Assembly (NCBI GenBank): GCA_026874595.1
Contig: CM049308.1
Span: 51,967,624 to 52,031,623 of the forward strand
Length of the DNA stretch: 64,000 bases
Source: Sipunculus nudus
Taxonomy: Eukaryota > Annelida > Sipuncula > Golfingiida > Sipunculidae
Direction: 5' to 3'
Numbering within the stretch: position 1 is the stretch's first letter; every line of letters starts with the position of its first letter. The notes under the pieces were generated by a model. The model was not told the origin of the DNA. It saw nothing but the letters and a program-made list of their open reading frames with translations, and did not search any database. Position numbers and translations under genes: made by a program. Positions 44,398-55,209 of the stretch are shown here, piece after piece.

Positions 44398-44842
44398 ATT
44401 TGGCCCAAAAAGGTTTTGCCAACATTATTTATAAATTCGAGAGGTGTCACCTGTGCTGTGGATGTGTCTAAGGGTGCTCCTACTGCGAAAGGCAGGAGAA
44501 TATATTCTGCCAAGTATGACGCTAATAGTGGGCAGCGGAGAACCTTGTGTGAAATATCAGCTGATATTGCGACCTTTTTCCAGCTCAAGGCTAACAAGAA
44601 GCTTATTGTTTGTGTTACATGTCACAATACACAGCCGAATACGCAGTGCCACAGACAGAATCCGTAAAATCGAAACCGACCTAAACAAAGAAACCACAAC
44701 GATACAGCAAGGTCTGAAGCTTTTTTATAAGCAGTCTGTATCATTCAAAGTGAAGAGGACTGCCAAAAGCAGCCCTGCTACAGAATGTGATCTCTCCGAA
44801 AAAAGTTAGGACGAAATCGCCCCACAAAGAAAGCAGCCAGGT
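44398..44842 (+). other. Coding-like segment with a good donor
   Basis: Two overlapping plus frames (44416-44667 and 44444-44809) are protein-like; the second includes RIRKIETDLNKETTTIQQGL and KVKRTAKSSPATECDLSEKS, and CAG|GTAAGTAAAT at about 44840 is a consensus donor. This may be a 5' exon with a frameshift, coiled-coil in character, of a protein I do not recognise. Confidence 0.3.
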
Positions 44843-45777
44843 AAGTAAATATTTATTCACATTTCAACTGGTATTCATTACTTAATGTACCTGTAATCTA
44901 AAGACACCACTGGGTCTGCCTTTGTTGTACTAAGCCCTGCCCAACCTTCAAGTTCATAATTACCATGATTTTTAATTTTTTTTTCATGTAGTAAAAACAT
45001 GACCTTTTCAAAATTTCCCCAATAAAAAAATGGACAACCTTCTGGTACCCTGTTAGGGGATGCAACATCCCCCCCCGCCTGTTTTTTTTAAACTACAATT
45101 TAATGTTGTCATTTTTTTAATAAAATAAATGCAAATACAGTAATTAAGAGGATATTATAGTTCAAAATAGGATCTGATAAGCTTTGGCTCCTGAATTATT
45201 TTTTTATGCTCCCCTTATCAAGGAAAGCTTTGTTTGTTTCTCCAGTAACATCTGCTTTACAGGTATACTTCTAGATTGCAAAAGCATGAAAAGCATTATT
45301 TAAGAAAGTTTTATCGGTGGAAAGTTTGAGTTCTAAGCTAACAGAGTTGGAACCCTGATTAAAAAATGAACAAGTGTTGTTGAATATCTCAAGGGAAAAT
45401 ATTTTCTCAAAATCTTTAGATCTATAACAATATACTATGGATTGTGGTTAAAAAGACATTCACTTTTGTGATTTTTATTTGTCAGTTGGAAAAAAAATAT
45501 TTATTTTGTTTATGAACTGTACACTGTTTACAAAATATGAGTTAATGGCATTATTTGATATTTGTTTGAGTGAACATATGTGCTGATAGTGTTAAAAGGA
45601 TAAAACACAGGTGAAGTTTTCAAATACACATATATGTAAAAGTTCTACATGTAAACTTAATTTTTGTCCAGTAGTAAGAAACTGATTTTTTCATAATTTA
45701 CAAGTTAAAAACATGCATTTTCAGTTTGCATGGTCAGTTTGACATTCTACGTTGACTGTTTGCATGATTTTACACAT
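44843..45777. other. AT-rich, no gene recognised
   Basis: Poly-A/T runs, a short C run at 45069-45077, and no open frame above 60 codons. Confidence 0.5.
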
Positions 45778-46508
45778 TGTTGCATGGACGTCACCCGGAC
45801 ATCGGAGGATGGCGCCACGAAGTGGTGTGGCCGCCCCCGTTTCCACGCTTATGGATCCACCCCGCTATCAGTGACTACTGACGCGCTTTTAGAAACATAA
45901 AAACTATTCTTGGACCATTCAGTACTGGTTTTGCAGTTCTGCCGGCGCTATCGTTTGTCTCAAGCAAAACCACAAACTTCTGCGGTTTTCACCCTTTGTT
46001 GAAAGCCTATAAAACGAACTCGCCTGCAGTACGAGGCGGGACTATTGACTTTACTACGCCACGTTACAGTTTTCCCCGGGGACCGTGACCGTGGGCTCTT
46101 GGTCCCCAAGCCCACGGAATGCCATGAACCACGCCATGAACTTTATTATTTAGGAAGAGGAGAGACTTTGTTTGTTTGGTGCCACATGGATTAATACAGG
46201 ACTTCAGTTTTGTGTGTGCCCGAATTATGTGTTGATGATGGACTTCAGTTTCTCGTATACCGGATTCAGTTAAGTATTTCGTTACAGTTCGTTATTTAGA
46301 GACTCAGTTTTCGTCAGAGACTTGGTTATAAATTACGTTATGTATTGACTATTATATTATTTGTGTACGATTGTAAATATTGTGATATAGGAATATAGCA
46401 CTGTTTTTGCTCCCATATTTTGGTTACGTATTCATTTGAAGAGAACGTGTCTGAGCATATGTGTTACGGTTCGGCCTAAGTTGTTTGGTGTGAAAAGGGA
46501 CCGTAACA
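45778..46508 (+). mobile_element. Solo LTR with 4-bp target duplication
   Basis: It begins TGTTGCATGG and ends ACCGTAACA, so TG...CA with imperfect inverted ends TGTTGC/GTAACA. Immediately outside are ACAT (45774-45777) and ACAT (46509-46512). TATAAAA at 46009-46015 is in the right place for a plus-oriented U3 promoter, followed by G+C-rich DNA. No primer-binding site or polypurine tract adjoins it, so this is a recombination product (solo LTR). The length of 731 bp fits a Gypsy-type element. Confidence 0.85.
46009..46015 (+). promoter_or_regulatory. TATA box of the solo LTR
   Basis: TATAAAA lies 231 bases into the LTR. Transcription would start about 25-30 bases further on. Confidence 0.6.
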
Positions 46509-46532
46509 ACATGTAATTTAGTTATTGTTGGT

Positions 46533-47290
46533 TCATTTATTTGTTCTAAGATGAAGTGGGGCATCGTGATGGTAATTTGTGTGGAATACTTGGGTAGGTC
46601 TGTTCTTAAATAATTTTATAAATGGAGCTACCAAAACTGGTGAGCTTTGCAGAATCGCTTTCAAATTCTGAAATGCATTTTCACACTGAACATTCCATAC
46701 AAAATTTTGTTTCTTCTTTAACACTGAGGTGTAACAATGGACTTTGCTGAACTATCAGGACTACTATTACTGGGTGACTGTGCTTTAAACTTCTTTTGAC
46801 CATACTGATTTGCATTCGTGTTTGTGAATGACTGGTCGGATTTGCTAGAAAAGGACATTTTGTGTGTTAACGAATAATCATCAGCTAATTGAGCAGCAAT
46901 GTCAAGTGTGTCAGGACTTTTCTCATAAAGAGAAGTATTAACATCTGCGTTAATGCAGCGCTTAAATTCTTCAAGCAAAATCAACTGGCGCAAATTGTCA
47001 TAATCTTTCATTACATTTTTAGAACTATACCAGCGATCAAATAACTGCTCTTTTGTCCTTGCAAATTCGACGTAGGTCGGTTCTTTGCGCTTTTCCCCAT
47101 GTTCCGAATTTCTGGCGGTAAGCCTCCGGAACTCGTAACCTTTTAGGATTAACCGTTTAACCAGGTCATAGTCAGTAGCAGCTTCTACTTAAAGTTCTGT
47201 ATAAATTTCTCTGGCCTTGCCAGTCAATACACTTTGTAACAGCATAGTCAAATTTTCCTTAAGCCATTTTAAATTTTCAGCTACCTTATC
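46533..47290 (-). pseudogene. Gypsy-type retrotransposon: gag joined to an RNase H fragment
   Basis: From 47290 down to 46718, one frame with a single stop (TAA at 47189-47191) carries a capsid-like domain: LTGKAREIYTEL, YDLVKRLILKGYEFRRLTAR, FDRWYSSKNVMKDYDNLRQL, EEFKRCINADV and the AADDY-like AAQLADDYSLTH, then a polar tail. From 46724 to 46533, in another frame, comes the start of the RT connection/RNase H region (FVWNVQCENAFQNLKAILQS, PVLVAPF), with the catalytic part missing. Protease and reverse transcriptase are absent, so an internal deletion has joined the two ends. It is separate from the solo LTR, which is in the other orientation and has its own target duplication. Confidence 0.8.
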
Positions 47291-47664
47291 AAAGTGTAAG
47301 AAATATTTTTGATTCAGTGAAACATGGGCAAGAAGTCACGGTGGAAGGCAGAATTGAATGTGTACGGAAATGTTTTATTTAAGTGAAATATGTGCTCGAT
47401 CGATTGTCAGTACCTGATTTCTGTGTTAAAACGGTCCTAAAAATGTAAGCTGTGCTTAATGAAAGCTAGTCAAGCGATATGTTTTTATAAACAACCGGGT
47501 ACGAGTCGTGTTAATGTAGGCGCAGATTAGTATTAACTTTGAGATGGCTTGTCGCTTGTATCCTCTCTCGCTTGAGAGATGGGACATTTGATCTCAGTTT
47601 TTAATATGAACAGGATTTATGACGTGCCATTGAAAGGTCCCAATATATTTAATTTTTTTTGCAG
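47291..47664. other. No gene seen
   Basis: Unassigned DNA up to a poly-pyrimidine-rich acceptor at 47664. Confidence 0.4.
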
Positions 47665-47869
47665 ATTAAAAGACCGAGAAAAGTGTGCCTGCAAGTGGGA
47701 ACTGCATGAGCTGTCGATCAAGGAAGATACTGGGATAACTGATGTGACTCTATGGAGACAGGCGACAGAAGCAGGGGAGTGCCTCGCTAGTGGTCAGACG
47801 GTTGAACTGGTGGATGAAGGGGCCAGATATTCCAAATACCACAATGCGGTGACTTTAAATGTGAATTAA
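47665..47869 (+). other. Putative 3'-terminal exon, OB-fold-like
   Basis: The acceptor (AATTTTTTTTGCAG) is strong. The exon then reads RLKDREKCACKWELHELSIK, EDTGITDVTLWRQATEAGEC, a turn with GQTVELVDEGARYSKYHN and TLNVN before TAA. The alternation of strands, TLWR and GQ-x-V resemble the OB-folds of replication protein A-like proteins, which bind single-stranded DNA. That is a fold-level guess; I do not recognise the gene, and no upstream exon could be assigned. Confidence 0.35.
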
Positions 47870-48089
47870 GAAGATCAGATTATTGTGAGTAATACATTGT
47901 CTACCTGATCAAGACAGGAATGATTATTAACCTGGGTATATATTTAAATTAATATTTTGTCTATATTGTGGTAAGATAATGGGATGGGTATATTAATTTT
48001 TAGTTATTAATGCATTTGTTTCATAGTCAGTTGATTTCTCTCATTGTTCTCTTTCCTTTGGGTGATTATTTTTTTCTGCTTGAAAGATT

Positions 48090-49400
48090 TTATAGTACAA
48101 ACGCGAAACCTGTACAGTTTGTTTATACTGTAATGTAGAACAGAAGGATTGCTAATTGAATGACGAGATACTTTTATAAGATTAGCATACACATTTGGAG
48201 TTGAAAAGAAGGGATAGTGGTAGAGGGATGAGTGTCTCGGTGATAAACTTATCACCGACATTACTGTAGAAGATGGGAGATATTATAATTAAAAGTAGTA
48301 GAAGTAGCAACTTGCATGTGATTAACCAATATTTGGCAGGTCTGACGTGTTTTGGTTTTTTTGGGGGGAGGGGGGGGGGAGGCGGAAATTGTCCAACCCT
48401 GCAGAAATGAAAAAATCCTACTGGTCCGGAAAAGTTCGGGGACGGGCAAGCCCAAAAATATGGTTTAAAAAGCTTTGTTTTTAGCTTGCGGGGACTAAAA
48501 GAAGAAGAGGTGGGGGTTGAGGTGGCAGTTCGGGATAGCTGGACCCTTTAAACAGCAATATGTATTAGCTTTTTAGTGTTTTGCAGCTTTTTCTTTCCTT
48601 TCTTGCGTTTCTAAGCCTCTTTTGATTTTGCTTAGAAATAGTTCTTTATATTACGCTTAGAAAAAGTTCTCTTTATATTACGCTAAAAAATGGTTCTTTA
48701 TATTGCAGCCTGTCCATTTTCCATCGCACAACATCATTACGGGAACGGTCGAAGGAGTTATATCAAGGAAGAACCAACTGAAGATCTGTGAGGACACCGG
48801 GAAGAGTATCTAAACCCTCAAGGTTGACACCGGTGTTATTCGGAGGGACCTGATGGTTGGCGAAGATCAGAATGCGGACCCTGAGAAAGCCTTTCTACAG
48901 AAAATTCAGTTTTGCTGCAGTAGAGTAATAAAAAACTACGAGATCGTATCTTTCGAAGTTCAGGAAAGACAGTAAAAAAGACCATTAGGTCGTAAAAATC
49001 GATTACTTTCAATAAATTGATTACCTTCAATAAAGTGGTGTGGACCATTTTTTCTAGTCGGTCGTATGCCTGGCATTTGGTATCTGCATGTGCATCGTGT
49101 ACAATTAAGTCTGGAAAATCGATTACTTTCAATAAATTGATTACTTTCAATAAGGTGGTTTGGACCATTTTTTCTTGTCCGGTGTATGCCTGGCATTTGG
49201 TATATGTCCATCGTGTACAGGTAACATTCATGAAAGTAGCTTTATATGATTGTGATGTGATGTTGTGATTGTGAAATGTTAGTTGGTGATCGTGTGTACG
49301 AAGTCTTCGGGGGCTTAGTATTTGTAACAGCCATGAAACCCGGAGAACTATATACCTAGAAGTACCTTTTCCTGACAGGTGGGAGGTTATCTATGGCATG
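48090..49400 (+). repeat. ~1-kb direct repeat, copy 2 (with an internal 120-bp duplication)
   Basis: Partner of 41520-42540. It differs by a ~20-bp and a ~60-bp extra piece (near 48325 and 48425-48485) and by a second copy of a 120-bp segment: ATCGATTACTTTC occurs at 48998 and 49118, exactly 120 apart. Overlapping frames on both strands in this part (48836-49268) reflect the duplication. Confidence 0.85.
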
Positions 49401-50612
49401 TCCATTAGTTTCCAAATTTAAACGACCATGATCTTGTTCTAATCTTTTTTTTATGATTTTTATTCTGAGCCTATTTGTACAGGGCGAATTCTGGCACGAA
49501 GCGAGGATAGCCGGCAACGACATGATATGGAAGTAAAGATAAAATATTAATATTCACAATCAGAAAAGCAGAGAAGACGCTCTTGCTAAAGTTTGATAAC
49601 AAGGCCTACAGGCCTAATGCCAACCTGTGAAATGGGATGTACACCTGGTGTATGACTTCAGTACTGGCCATTAGGTTTCAAGACAATTGTAACATGTATA
49701 TGAAGAATGCAAGTCGTAAACATTTTTAAACTAGAACCAATAACAAATAACACGATGAAATACTTACAAAAGTGCGCACAGCACAAAAAAAGTAGTAGTG
49801 CCACCAGTCTTGTATATCATGAGCTATCCAAGATGTATTCATTTGACCAATTTCACGCTGAAATATCAAACCCCTCCTGAGAAATAAGCATGGGTATACA
49901 CTGTGTCCAAAATTATTGTAGATAGCTCCATCAGTCCTGTATACAACAGTGCTATCCGATAAGTTTAAATATACATAATTTCAGGTTAATATAACAAAGC
50001 AATTCTGAAAAATGAGCAGGAACATACAATGTGCTTTTAATTATGGGATGCTAGCAATACCTGAAGAGCGGGTGCATGATAATTTTATTTGTTTTATGGG
50101 TATTTTCTAACAATTCTTGCCAGTTAACGATACCTGCCACGCAATTGTAATCCAAATGTGGGCTATTTTGTTGAGTGATATCAGTTCATTTTAATTTCCA
50201 TCTCATACCTGCCATGCTTTCGAGCAAACAGGCTTCTTTTTGGTCAGCCACTTATACAAAATTGTTTCCTATTGGTCCATTAATTATTGTGCACTTGTTA
50301 AGTGGCCCTACATCTGGTATAAACTTCCATCCGTGAATGACAACAAGCGCACGTGTGCGGGCTAGACATGGAACACCGAGCTTGATCATGTTTATGATTG
50401 TTTTAGTTGTAATTAATTTTGTGTAATGAAATACATTTTAACATCCGATTGTGTGTCTTATTTGTTTGTGTTGACAAAATCAGACGTGAGGTCTCCACAG
50501 TTATGGTTTTTAATACAACTGAAGATCAGGATATTTTTTTATCTTTAATTGTGTTAATTTTTTATCAACTGATCTGTGATTGGTTACGTCTCATCTATCA
50601 AGAACCACCAAA
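49401..50612. other. No gene recognised; dispersed-repeat-like
   Basis: Between 49840 and 50040 two segments share CTGARAAATRAGCAKGRRYATACA, also met at 54285, which suggests a short dispersed repeat. The 68-codon frame at 50419 has no domain. Confidence 0.4.
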
Positions 50613-50876
50613 ATGTGTTGCGTGAAGTGTGACAAGTCTTTCATTCAAAAACAAGGAGGTTATAACTGGAAACTCCTGTCAAGTCGAGAGAAAAATGGGA
50701 TAACCGCACGTAGTTTTATGGAAATGATAGGGACTGAGAGCCAGAGGGGCCAGAAAAATTGATGAAAAACAGTACATCTGCCCAGACTGTTTCCCATATT
50801 TGGCAAAGTTTTGGGAAGACGCCAAGGGAAGATTCGTTGGAAAAGAATTTCACCAGAAGCGACCGCTGTCACTAGT
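50613..50876 (+). pseudogene. Putative 5' exon encoding a Cys-pair (zinc-binding) domain
   Basis: The frame starts MCCVKCDKSFIQKQGGYNWK and continues LLSSREKNGITARSF. After a one-base shift near 50757, it goes on EKQYICPDCFPYLAKFWED up to a donor, AGT|GTAAGTA at 50877. C-x2-C ... C-x2-C with about 50 residues between is the layout of a ZAD-like treble-clef domain. The frameshift in an A-run makes it a pseudogene or a sequencing error. The family is uncertain. Confidence 0.4.
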
Positions 50877-51088
50877 GTAAGTATATTTACAAAAAATAAA
50901 ATTAAAATAATACACACGCAACAATATAATGTTAAAATTTTCCAAATTATTTTTAACTGTGGCATTTAACTTACCATTTATAAAGAACATTCAACTTTAC
51001 AAGAATGCTTGCCAGATATGTGATGTTTATATATTGCCACCAATTATATTTGAAATACCTAAAGAGTATGTGTCTGTTATTTATGTGG

Positions 51089-51089
<1 letters not shown>

Positions 51090-51144
<55 letters not shown>
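51090..51144. repeat. (TA)n microsatellite
   Basis: About 27 TA dinucleotides. Confidence 0.98.
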
Positions 51145-51150
<6 letters not shown>

Positions 51151-51255
51151 AAATCAAGCAGGCTACATTGGTAGCATTATATTAACATCATCTATGTTTT
51201 TGGAGTATGTCTTTGTAATCTTTGACCTAAATAAGGTCATACATGGCCACATATG

Positions 51256-51258
<3 letters not shown>

Positions 51259-51292
<34 letters not shown>
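51259..51292. repeat. (AT)n microsatellite inside a TGTAAAT/ATTTACA palindrome
   Basis: The AT run is flanked by TGTAAAT on the left and ATTTACA on the right, so the whole 51253-51295 stretch is self-complementary. Confidence 0.9.
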
Positions 51293-51293
<1 letters not shown>

Positions 51294-51359
51294 CATAAGT
51301 CTTAAAATGGACATGAGGCCCCATGTTGTCCTTCCATTTTTACCAAGCCTGCCCAGTGT

Positions 51360-51580
51360 TCCCTTTAAAACACGTTTCGGTGTTCATTTGTAAACAGGAT
51401 GTTTTCTAATAACCACGTGGCGTTTATATTACATGAACGCCTAAGGTGTTGAAAAATAAACACTGGTGTTTTAACATCAACACCTGAACGGGTTTTTCAG
51501 CTTGAGCCAAGTTTAAAACACCAAAAGCCATTTATCCCTGAAGTGACGTTTATCCTTCAACACCTGATGGATTAAACAAA
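51360..51580. repeat. Cluster of GGTGTT/AACACC motifs in both orientations
   Basis: GGTGTT or AACACC occurs at about 51379, 51448, 51466, 51479, 51518 and 51560. It may be the terminal part of an inverted-repeat transposon; no boundaries were found. Confidence 0.35.
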
Positions 51581-51728
51581 GGGGGTTAACTTTAGTCGAT
51601 CTCTTTCAATGTTAATGCTATCTGGAACCATATCACAATATGGACTGAATGGAGAGTCACTTCATACCACTCGAACATGTTCTCACCTGAAACATTAAAA
51701 ATAACACAGGCAATGAAATACATGTGAA

Positions 51729-52200
51729 ACATTTATTTTGTCGGTTTGATGTTTTCTTTTACCAAATTTTATCTTTGTCGAGTTGGTGAGAAAACTGTAT
51801 TCAGTGTTTTACTTTCTTTCCAAGGTATAAAACGGTAGACCTACTGTTGCTATAGAACAAGAATTGGTGAATGGCATCCGACGTAGCTTATGCATGTAAT
51901 GAAGTAGTATACATACGAGTATGTAAATGCCATGCCAAAATGTTATATTTTGGCAGGGAAGTGAAAAATATGAGAACCATTTATTTTGTTTATTTGTTTT
52001 CTTTAACCAAAGTTTATTCAGTTTTTAAGAAAACTGAACCCAATTCTTTCCCTTCTCCTGAAGGTATGGCTCTCCAATTACATACTGTTATAACAGACCA
52101 AGAATATGAGAGTGGCACCTGAGGTAGCTCAGCCATGTTATGTAAAACATACATACATTATGTAAATGGCCTGCCGAAATGTCATATTTTGGCAGGGAAG
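51729..52200 (+). repeat. Two-copy ~245-bp repeat with hairpins
   Basis: TTTATTTTGT...TTACCAAA, then a conserved middle and the hairpin TGCCAAAATGTTATATTTTGGCA at 51933-51955 in copy 1; CTGCCGAAATGTCATATTTTGGCAG at 52171-52195 in copy 2. Short frames in it are artefacts. Confidence 0.7.
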
Positions 52201-52202
52201 TA

Positions 52203-52326
52203 TAACAGAGTCTGCAACAGTGACGCACTCTACGATTGTGGCTTCCTCTGTACTGACCAGCAGCCTAGGGGCCGCCTCGTTCCACTCCTCTGAGTGGACA
52301 GCTTCAAGCTGGTCTGGGCTCAGGTC
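52203..52326 (-). other. Putative minus-strand exon cut by the repeat
   Basis: After a good acceptor (TTTTCTTATTTTACAG; exon begins at 52326) the minus-strand frame reads DLSPDQLEAVHSEEWNEAAP and RLLVSTEEATIVECVTVADS. It is clearly richer in G+C than its surroundings. At about 52203 it meets the repeat hairpin without a donor. It could be a captured or truncated exon. No domain recognised. Confidence 0.4.
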
Positions 52327-52577
52327 CTGTAAAATAAGAAAATAAAAATAAATACAAGACAATTAAGGGACCCATGGGTCTCGGACCTCATTTGAAATTT
52401 TAAAATTTAGCAAATGCATTTTCGATATATTAAGAAATTTATATTTTTATTTTTTTTACACATCGCCTAGCTATTTTGTGTGAATCAAATACTATATATA
52501 TGAAAGCAAGACAAACTAGAATCTCAGCTAACTGACAAGGCCTCATTCAAAAGAACTGTATTTATGGGTGGTAACAG

Positions 52578-53758
52578 TAACAAGTATTCATGAAATAATC
52601 GTTCTAACATGGATGTATATCTGTACATATGTCTCTTGTTCAAGTTATAAATTTGATCAAGAGAGGTATGTAGTACATGTTAAAGTCTGTAAAAATCAGA
52701 AAAAAATACAAGTGGCGCCTCCACTTTTTGGGGAACTGACAAATCTACTCATAGTCAATATTCAAGGCAAGATTTTGATTATTCTAGGAGGTACTTACAA
52801 GCCCCATAGCTTTGGAGATATAGGCCGAAGCGACCTAATTTCAGGTTTCCATGAGTTTTTAGGGTCTTAATAGTTTTCCATACTTGAACAAGTAGGATAT
52901 GGCAATTTGATCCTTATTTGAAATTTTTTATCCTTATTTGAAATCAACATAAAATATCATGTTGAATATACAATTATTATCTTATACATTTTTTGGAACA
53001 TTTATGGTTTTGTCTAATTTATTTCAGAACTCCACTCCCAAAATACTCTAATAATGTTAATCATTTTTCATTAACTTGTGATACCTAGATCATCCATGAT
53101 AATACGACAGGTTGCGGCAGATGATAGTTCCCTTATGGTTCCTAAATTCTACAATGTCACCACTGGGTAACAAGTATTCATGAAATAATCGTTCTAACAT
53201 GGATGTATATCTGTACATATGTCTCTTGTTCAAGTTATAAATTTGATCAAGAGAGGTATGTAGTACATGTTAAAGTCTGTAAAAATCAGAAAAAAATACA
53301 AGTGGCGCCTCCACTTTTTGGGGAACTGACAAATCAACTCATAGTCAATGTTCAAGGCAAGATTTTGATTATTCTAGGAGGTACTTACAAGCCCCATAGC
53401 TTTGGAGATATAGGCCGAAGCGACCTAATTTCAGGTTTCCATGAGTTTTTAGGGTCTTAATTAGTTTTCCATACTTGAACAAGTAGGATATGGCAATTTG
53501 ATCCTTATTTGAAATTTTTTATCCTTATTTGAAATCAACATAAAATATCATGTTGAATATACAATTATTATCTTATACATTTTTTGGAACATATATGGTT
53601 TTGTCTAATTTATTTCAGAACTCCACTCCCAAAATACTCTAATAATGTTAATCATTTTTCATTAACTTGTGATACCTAGATCATCCATGATAATACGACA
53701 GGTTGCGGCAGATGATAGTTCCCTTATGGTTCCTAAATTCTACAATGTCACCACTGGG
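52578..53758 (+). repeat. 590-bp tandem duplication
   Basis: 52578-53167 and 53168-53758 differ at only a few positions (for example CTACTC/CAACTC near 52745/53335, and one inserted T). The unit contains one core segment of the Helentron-like family (AAGTGGCGCCTCCAC..., AGCTTTGGAGATATAGGCCG). The parallel 100- and 85-codon frames (52568 and 53203) exist because of the repeat and are not supported as genes. Confidence 0.95.
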
Positions 53759-54930
53759 ATATACTGCGAACATTCATGTACAATTATGCTAAAACAACAA
53801 AGACCCTATACCAACCTGAATTTACCTTATTTATCTGGTTCTAATAATAGTTACATGTAAACCTATTTAAAGCAGTAAATTCTTGCTTGGTATCTCTGAG
53901 AATCGTGTTTAAAATTTCATAAGGATCCACCAACAACTTTTCAGATTATCAATCATAACATTAGGGTACAGTGTGTCAAAATTCAGAGTGTGTAAAAACC
54001 TAAAATTAATCTGAACAGTAAAGGGAATGTTTTGTTAGAACCTAATACAAACAGGAAAGTGGTTGCTCCTTTCCCCATGGCGTACCCTGTCGCTTGTTCC
54101 AAGAACTAGAAAGTGCTGTCAGACAGCTCTTCCTGAAAATATATTAGATATTTTCTTCAGGCTTTTACTTCCTGTCATTAGAAAACAGTGACCCATGGAC
54201 TATGATGCCCAGCTGAGTATACGATGGTATTTTGACCTAACATCTGCAGAATTTCAGGATTATATGTATAAATCAATCCCTCCTGAAAAATAAGCAGGGA
54301 CATACACATGGCAAAAAGCAATATTTATTTATGTTCATAAATTGTATGTGACATATTTATTTCATGTACTCTGAGAAATGTAAATAAATTATATAAATTA
54401 CATGAAACTTTTTTTCAAGCACAACTTACTGCACAGATTACATGAAACATTTTTTTTTTCATGTTCATACATGACAGATAGCTGTAATGTCATGTAATCA
54501 TTCAAAGTATTACCACTAGTTAACTTGCAGATTGTGGGAATCTGATCAGTGTTTTACATCCATGAATATGAGATAACTGGTATATATGCATTGATAAATT
54601 CTTTATTCTGCTTTGATTTTTAGTTCACTGTATGCATGTGCATGCATCCATTGCAACAAGGGTGGTATAGGATCCCTTTCCTGCGTCAGGACTTTAATTC
54701 AATCAGGTCCCATACAACAAGCATTACTTAGTAAATGATATAATTATTGATATATGTACTTTGAATGTTATAAATTAGTTGTTTTTGAAAAAATGCGATT
54801 AATATCTTTTTTTAATTTATATTTATAGAAACCAGTCAATTTATAAACAAATGAACAAGCTGAAATTGGGAATATAACTGCAATAACAACCATTCAATGT
54901 TATAAATATGGCATTTAATGCATAACAAAT
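53759..54930. other. No gene; Helentron-like left-end relic at 54187
   Basis: CAGTGACCCATGGACTATGA near 54187 followed by GCCCAGCTGAGTA is a diverged left end of the family at 2579. The rest is AT-rich. Confidence 0.5.
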
Positions 54931-54936
54931 ATTTTT

Positions 54937-55209
54937 TTGAAGACCAGATTTCCTGTCAGTGAAGAAGATATGCGTAAGGTGAAGAGGGGGCTCTACGCCT
55001 TTGCTGGTTTTTCAAATGTTTTGTCATGGACACATGTGAGAATTGATAAGGCTCACGACGACGAGCATCTGTATGTGAATAGGATCGGCTACCACAGTGT
55101 CAACGTACAGGATGAAACTCCAATCATGTATTTGTATGGATATGTTTGCAAAGCTACTTTTAAAAGGAGCAGAGATGTTAAAATTTCGATGTTTTTAAAT
55201 GTAAACTGA
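54937..55209 (+). pseudogene. PIF/Harbinger transposase fragment (block 1 region)
   Basis: The frame reads RFPVSEEDMRKVKRGLYAFA, GFSNVLSWTHVRI, then HDDEHLYVNRIGYHSVNVQD. In this superfamily the block is G-F-P-x-V-L-G-x-V/I-D-G-T-H; here the G-x-D-G part is replaced by SW, so the first catalytic aspartate is lost. Similarity ends after SVNVQDET. Closer to the vertebrate/invertebrate 'HARBI1' subgroup with NRK-x-YHS-x-NVQ than to the element at 33103-36909. Confidence 0.75.

Noticed and set aside
45778-46508. LTR taken as the 3' LTR of the minus-strand Gypsy at 46533-47290
   Set aside because: Its TATA box and TG...CA sense are on the plus strand, it has its own ACAT duplication, and no polypurine tract lies at the junction.
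52568-53460. Pair of near-identical 100/85-codon frames
   Set aside because: Copies of one frame in a recent 590-bp tandem duplication; no domain.
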